Below, one piece after another: positions 25,320 through 29,755 of a stretch of DNA of 29,755 nucleotides; positions within the stretch are counted from its first letter, which is position 1, and each line of letters opens with the position of its first letter. The stretch comes from JAUZPB01 sp037140715. GTDB taxonomy: Bacteria > Bacteroidota > Ignavibacteria > Ignavibacteriales > SURF-24. The notes under the pieces are model-generated. The model searched no databases. It was not told where the DNA came from and saw only the letters and a program-made list of their open reading frames with translations. A program made the position numbers and the translations under genes. Location of the stretch: the NCBI GenBank assembly GCA_037140715.1, contig JBAXDX010000031.1, positions 1 to 29,755 of the forward strand. The letters are read 5' to 3'.

Positions 25320-27158
25320 TCAGTTAGAAACGATCAGCTGAAAAGTTGTAACCAACTCCTCTTTAATTCGAAACAAATTTGGAAAAAATACTTTTATTAC
25401 TGAAGGATACTCTTTCTCTATAGTCTTGAATATAGCATCTTTTGCAATGGGCGATGTAATAATCACAAATTTGATCTCCTTCTTAGCTATAATATCTGGA
25501 CTATATATCTTCTTGCCGAGCCGCGTCATCTTTTGCTGATGCTCACTTGCATCGATCTGAATGAATCTATTGGAATCAAGGCATTCATAGAATCTTGTGA
25601 GCCTGCTATATTGACTGCCGACCCCCCAAAAAGCTATCACTTCATCTTCAGGCAACGCCGCCATGAGTTCAACACTTTTACAGGAAACATTTCTAAATGG
25701 CTCGACTGAGTTTTGGACTCCACAGGAACAGATGCAAATAGGAGCTTGTAAAAAATGAACTTGAAGCAGAGTGTGCACAATATTGCACCTCCGGCACTGC
25801 CACTCAACTTCGCAAAAGCCATCATTATTCACATCTAGTATTCTAACACTTTTCGCTGGAATTTGTGGGAGATAAGACAGCTCAGTGATTTGGGAAAGCA
25901 TATCAAAATAATCAGAATCATTCATTTTTGATATGTTTATATTAAAATAGCCATCTTTTAGAAACTGCTCCTTGTCGGTAATTATACCTTTTTGGCAAGC
26001 AAGCTTATAGATGTGGGAACCCGGAAATGCACGAACAGTTCCTAAGTGAATATATACACTTTGATTATATCTCTTCCATAAATCAATAGTAGTTTTAACC
26101 GTATCCTTTGTTTCGCTTACATCGCCAAATATTAAATTACCGAGCATAACCATGTCAGAGTTAGCAAATACATCAAGTGCTTTTTTCAGTTGTTTCACTG
26201 TTACTCCCTTTCGCATACTTTTGAGAATTTCAGGAACACCGCTCTCAAGTCCAGTTGAGATACCATTGCAACCGGAATCTTTCATTAAGCGTAATAGGTC
26301 GGACTTTATTTCCGGGACCCTTAAAGAACACCCCCAACTTATTTTGTATGACTTAATTCTGTCACAAAAAGCCAATACTCTTTTGTTATCAACAGCAAAT
26401 AGCTCATCAGATATAGCAAGAGTTTTAATATTATATTTTCCCACTTGATAATCAATTTCATTGAAAATGGAGTCTAGGGAACGCTACCTATATTTATTTC
26501 CAGTTGATTTGAAGCAGAATGTGCATTGGAACGGACAAGACCTCGCAGAATAAATTATTCCCGCATAGCCCATAATTTCGAGCCATTGGGAATAAGCAAA
26601 TCCATCAAAATCCATCAATGGGAGATTGTTCATATTTGCGATTTCAGGACGTTCACAAGATTGCTTTAATAACCCATTTTGCCAAAAGATAATTCCTGGT
26701 ACGTCACCGATAAATTTATCACTATTTAAAGCGAATGCCAGTTCGCACATGGTCTCTTCCCCTTCTCCAATGACACCAATATCGGCTCCTAATACATTCA
26801 TTGCCGTTTCAGGATCGGAAGAAATAATTGCACCACCTACAATAATTTTAATTTTAGAATTGATTCGCCTGACAATATTAATAATATAAATAATTTCATG
26901 AACATCTATACTCTGCCCACCTGTACAGACTACACCAATATCATTTTTCATTATTATATTCGTTAAAGCTGACTCAATATCCGACTCCAGGAAATTTGAG
27001 TTGATAGTATATGTTTCAAAACCGGCATTTTTCATTGCTGCTGAGACATATGCCAACCCCACAGGAAAGAAAGCATTGAGCGATATTGCAGGACTTAGGG
27101 TTTGCGCTATTGTTCTCGGCTTTCCTGGAGAAATCAGCAAATATTTTAGTGCAGACAT
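25320..27158 (-). pseudogene. B12-binding radical SAM protein interrupted by one in-frame amber codon
   Basis: Read through a single TAG (26484-26486), this is one continuous 612-codon frame. Residues 1-160 are a cobalamin-binding-like domain (VGGAIISSDPETA, GEGEET). The cluster motif C208-x3-C212-x2-C215 (SCPFQCTFCF) is followed by KYR, the stop (codon 225), then RSLDSIFNEIDYQV in the same frame and normal core elements (ISDELF, STGLESGVPEILKSM). Later come a cysteine-rich ribbon (C455-x2-C458, C475-x-C477-x-C479) and a C-terminal Rossmann-like unit (FWGVGSQ). Nothing else is damaged, so the lesion is recent, an assembly error, or read through. Homologues often have Gln at this place, one C-to-T change from TAG. 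Confidence 0.85.
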
Positions 27159-27277
27159 TATAAGGTACCTTGTGTTAAATTAAACTGCTTCCATTTATTC
27201 TGGATATTCCTACTTTTGAAATAAACTTTCAATAGCGAAATATTTACTTAGTGTCCACTGAAAAAGTATTATTTCAT

Positions 27278-27745
27278 TTATATGACGGCTGATGCTACCA
27301 TTTGTTCATTACCAGGATATTTTCGAATAAGCCAAAAAATAAAGAGTTTCAGCTCCTTCAAAACTCTTATCAGATTTACACCCGTGAAGACTGCCATGAT
27401 CCGGCTTATGCCGGTCTTCTCTAATCTGGCAGCTGTCTGATTCAGACCGTAAAAGTTCCTGCTCTGACCGGACTTCCCTTCAGTCCCGCTTCGCATCTTC
27501 TGATATTTCTTTAACTGCTCATCGTTTTCTCTTAGTTCTTCCCGGTTTTCTTCGGTCTCCTTTGGCCTTCGACCCAGGGGTCTGCCGGAGTATTTTATTC
27601 CCGGTACCCTGAGATACTTTTTGTTTTCTCCGGTGCCGTATATCTGATCAGCCACTACTGCTTCCGGATAAAAGCCATGTGTCTGTCTGTACTGAATTAC
27701 CTGCTTCTTCAGATCTCCGCTTTCATTATACGCATCACAGCTGAT
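27278..27745 (-). pseudogene. IS5/IS1182-like transposase, C-terminal part
   Basis: From the insertion junction the frame reads ISCDAYNESGDLKKQV, then FYPEAVVADQIYGT and GRPLGRRPKETEENREEL, the landmarks of the C-terminal half of this DDE transposase group. The catalytic Glu region reads TEGKSGQSRNFYGL, where the group normally has IEGKFGQGK. Joining 27745 to 29026 restores the frame with the N-terminal part exactly. Confidence 0.88.
27743..27745. repeat. target-site duplication of inner element, left copy
   Basis: GAT directly precedes the left inverted repeat. The same GAT follows the right inverted repeat at 29023-29025. A 3-base duplication fits the IS3 family. Confidence 0.7.
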
Positions 27746-27826
27746 TATGGTGTACCCCATTGGCCGGACAGTTTTCAGGCTGAATTTAAGGTGGATCAAT
27801 ATAATTAATTTTATGAACAAAAACCT

Positions 27827-28660
27827 TCAGCAATAAATCTCAGCAGGTGTTTTATAACCTGATGCCTGATGAGGCCTTCGATAATTATAAAAATGAAACC
27901 AGCTTTTTAATCCCCCGAACAATTCCTGCCCGTTCTGATAATCGCTCAGATAAATATTTTCATACTTAAGGCTGCGCCGGAATCTTTCAGTAAAAATATT
28001 GTCCGGTGCCCTGCCTTTTGAATCCATACTGAATTTTATCTCATTTTTTAGGACGAACTCTGTAAAGAGCTTACCGGTATACTGACTTCCCTGACCGGTG
28101 CTGAATATTCCAGGCCTGCCTTGTTTTAAGGCATTGTCCGGTACACTTAAGCAGAAATTTACATCCATTGTACCGGACAATTCCCGGGAAAGCACATAAC
28201 GGCTGAACCAGTCTGTTACGGCCGTAAGATAAACAAAACCCGTTCTCACCGGAATATATGTTATACCGGCTGACCAGACCTGATTGCTGCTGAGTATTTC
28301 AACTCCTTTAAGAAGATACGGGAATACTACATTATCTTTGTCTGCCTTACTCAGGTTTCGCTTTGGCATTATGGCCTCTGTGCCTGTTATCCGCATTAAT
28401 CCGGCTGTGCGCTTATGATTATATACATTTCCCTGCCGCCTTAACTGCTTGGTTATTTTCCGTATCCCATAGAACGGGCATTCCGTATATATCCGGTCTG
28501 TTTGTTTCATTACCCATAGTTCTTCAGGACTTGTTCCTGCGGGTTGATAATAATAACCCGGCCGGCTTAAATTTATCAGAGAACACTGTTCAGTTATGCT
28601 TAAATACTTACTTCCGGGTTCTGTCAGTTTCCTGGCATCGTCAACCCTTGGAATTAAACT
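27827..28660 (-). pseudogene. IS3 transposase OrfB, catalytic residues lost
   Basis: The open frame starts within the A9 run shared with OrfA and reads through LSITEQCSLINLSRPGYYYQ, an N-terminal helical region, then the rve/DDE integrase core and the terminal YNYRRPHQASGYKTPAEIY. The first catalytic Asp is Gly (WSAGITYIP, codon 28265-28267, family WxTDITYI). The second is also Gly (STGQGSQYT, codon 28094-28096, family TDQGSQYT). The Glu in TERFRRSLKYE remains. Both changes are GAT/GAC to GGT-type A-to-G transitions. The frame has no internal stop. It has no start codon of its own at the 5' end, as expected for an OrfA-OrfB fusion made by frameshifting. Confidence 0.88.
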
Positions 28661-28934
28661 TTTTTTTTAACCATTCATTCCCTGCCTGAAGTTTTCCGGC
28701 CTGCATGCAGAGTTTATCAGTCAGTTCATCATTGTTATCGTTTTTTTTTACGCCTCTGGTTTTATCGAAGATTACCGGGGCATTCTCTGAGAACTGCTTC
28801 TTCCAAAGCCCTGTTAAATCCGGATGAAGGCTGTGTTCCTGTGATATTTCTGTTATGGTTTTGTACCCCTTTATTGCTTCTGTGGCTGTTTTGGCCCTGA
28901 ACTCATTACTGAATATTTCCCTTTTACCTGACAT
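28641..28934 (-). CDS. IS3 transposase OrfA (helix-turn-helix)
   Basis: This 97-residue DNA-binding subunit starts MSGKREIFSNEFRAKTATEA and carries the helix-turn-helix ITEISQEHSLHPDLTGLWKKQ, then a coiled segment ending EWLKKKFNSKG. The ATG at 28934 has a GGAGA ribosome site 8 bases upstream; an open extension to 29018 only covers the inverted repeat. The 3' end has nine A residues followed by G (28659-28668). OrfB continues in the +1 frame relative to OrfA rather than the -1 frame used by canonical IS3 elements. Confidence 0.85.
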   Translation of the reverse strand: MSGKREIFSNEFRAKTATEAIKGYKTITEISQEHSLHPDLTGLWKKQFSENAPVIFDKTRGVKKNDNNDELTDKLCMQAGKLQAGNEWLKKKFNSKG

Positions 28935-29022
28935 TTTACCGGTCTCCTTTTCCTGTACGAATTTAAAATTTTGCCACCTTAAATTAAGCCGGTTTTTTGT
29001 CCGGTTTTTGGGGTACACTATA

Positions 29023-29025
29023 GAT
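29023..29025. repeat. target-site duplication of inner element, right copy
   Basis: GAT follows the right inverted repeat and matches 27743-27745. Confidence 0.7.
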
Positions 29026-29755
29026 TTTACTGACCATCACCATCCCATCGATCAGACTGATGTTTACCTTTGAGCCGGACTCTGCTCTTCTGCCTGATTT
29101 GCCCCGGACTACCGGTCTTACATACGGCTGAAAGATATTTACTATCCTGTCATCGCATGAACGTTTATCCTCACTGTACATTTCCCTCTGCTGACGGTAC
29201 CTGTTATCCAGGGGCATCTTTTCATATCTGTCAGGAAGACTACTGATTATTCTTATGTCCCGACCCACAAAGTTAAGCTGTTGCTTTATTGCCCGCCTGA
29301 TTACCTTTGCAGTCCTGTTTTTTTTCTTGGCTATTCCTGGATACAGCTTCCCTGCCTTCTGTCTGTGTGTCCGTGGGTTTTTCTCTAATCCGCTTTCCGG
29401 ATATAGTATGTCAATTATTTCCTCGCATTTTTCCCGGCATGTATTTAATAAATCTATGTCATTGGGATACTTTATCTTCTGATCTGCCACGGTTGCGTCT
29501 GCCGGCATCAGCCCTTTATTCTCAGGCTCCTGCTCTTTCTGCTTATTCTCATTTTCTCCTTTATTCTCATTACTTTCCTGATTGTTATCTGCAACAGGCG
29601 GTAGCTGATTCTCTTCCGGAACATTCTCTGTGATCTCTTCTTCAGGCTCGTTTTCTCCTTTTGCGGGTTTGTCCGGCTTATCGTCTTTCCCCTTTTCTCC
29701 GGCTGATGAGTGCTTCTCCCTGAGTTCATTTATCCGGTGAATCAGTAATTCATTA
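29023..29755 (-). pseudogene. IS5/IS1182-like transposase, N-terminal part (runs off window)
   Basis: The frame is open from the right edge to the insertion point. It reads an acidic, Asn/Glu/Pro-rich linker (about 29520-29690), then MPADATVADQKIKYP with the first catalytic Asp, DIDLLNTCREKCEEIID, FQPYVRPVVRGKSGRR and VNISLIDGM with the second Asp, and stops being homologous at KI where the inner element enters. After that it reads a few codons of inverted repeat to a stop. The true N-terminus is outside the window. Confidence 0.88.

Larger units (their letters stand above)
27746..29022 (-). mobile_element. IS3-family insertion sequence, 1277 bp, inactive
   Basis: The ends are TATGGTGTACCCC (27746-27758) and the complement of TATAGTGTACCCC (29010-29022). 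The inverted repeats extend to 46 bases with about 34 matches. GAT duplications flank it. It contains OrfA and OrfB of an IS3 transposase in the usual order, with OrfB lacking two catalytic aspartates. Length is normal for the family, so it is complete but inactivated by point changes. Confidence 0.85.
27249..29755 (-). mobile_element. IS5/IS1182-like element, partial, interrupted by an IS3-type element
   Basis: The outer element runs off the right edge. Its left end is probably near 27249, where GTGTCCACTGAAAAAGT resembles a terminal repeat 15-30 bases past the transposase stop; the other end is not in the window, so this cannot be verified. Its transposase gene is split at 27743-29025 by the inner element. 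The region is richer in G+C than its surroundings: 29 of 60 bases at 29041-29100 against 19 of 60 at 26881-26940. Confidence 0.7.

Noticed and set aside
26484..26486. TAG reassigned to an amino acid (for example pyrrolysine)
   Set aside because: TAG ends at least two apparently intact genes in the window, and no supporting tRNA or synthetase gene is visible.
27827..28510. OrfB starting at the ATG at 28510
   Set aside because: The same frame is open and homologous to OrfB for about 50 codons upstream, to the A9 run, so the ATG is internal.
29255..29633. Plus-strand open frames within the outer IS element
   Set aside because: They are antisense to recognisable transposase and are open because the region has fewer A/T-rich stop codons.

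Overview
The window looks like chromosome from a flagellated, AT-rich bacterium of the Bacteroidetes/Chlorobi/Ignavibacteria neighbourhood. This is inferred from gene content only: NtrC-type two-component pairs, a secreted protein with D-x-DGDGIND repeats, Uma2 nucleases, a flagellin locus with sigma-28 promoters, and IS types common in that group. There is no rRNA or tRNA to confirm it.

Layout. 1-672 is intergenic and holds two arrays of 21-bp periodic repeats and one copy of a dispersed hairpin repeat. 673-5680 (+) carries a membrane histidine kinase, its NtrC-type partner (ATGA overlap), a small secreted calcium-binding-like protein and an outer-membrane beta-barrel. 5681-6082 holds a third 21-bp array. 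6083-7093 (+) is a protein with a C-terminal J domain and a good terminator. From 7194 to the right edge everything lies on the minus strand. In transcription order (right to left): nested and decayed insertion sequences (27249-29755); a B12-binding radical SAM gene broken by one amber codon; an intact B12-binding radical SAM gene; a GT2 glycosyltransferase; a 1302-residue GT4-methyltransferase-GT4-TPR fusion; two tandem Uma2 nuclease genes; a GT2-TPR glycosyltransferase; two flagellins; fliS; fliD; a FliT/FlgN-like chaperone; flgM; and a sensor-less kinase plus NtrC-type regulator.

How it fits together. 14.8-27.2 kb reads as a flagellin modification island beside the flagellin genes. The glycosyltransferases, the embedded methyltransferase and the radical SAM enzymes would build or decorate a flagellin glycan, with the TPR segments recruiting substrate. 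Flagellin expression appears to be controlled at two levels: sigma-28 promoters (with FlgM encoded in the same cluster), and a leader RNA carrying two CsrA-like GGA sites, one of them the Shine-Dalgarno in a hairpin loop. The two sites are exactly 37 nt apart in both flagellin leaders although the sequence between them has diverged.

Most interesting points: the paired CsrA-like sites; the glycosyltransferase-methyltransferase-glycosyltransferase fusion with B12 radical SAM enzymes; the 21-bp intergenic arrays; the dispersed hairpin repeat; the single amber codon; and an IS3-type element inside an IS5/IS1182-like transposase, with both elements seeming to carry an excess of A:T to G:C changes.
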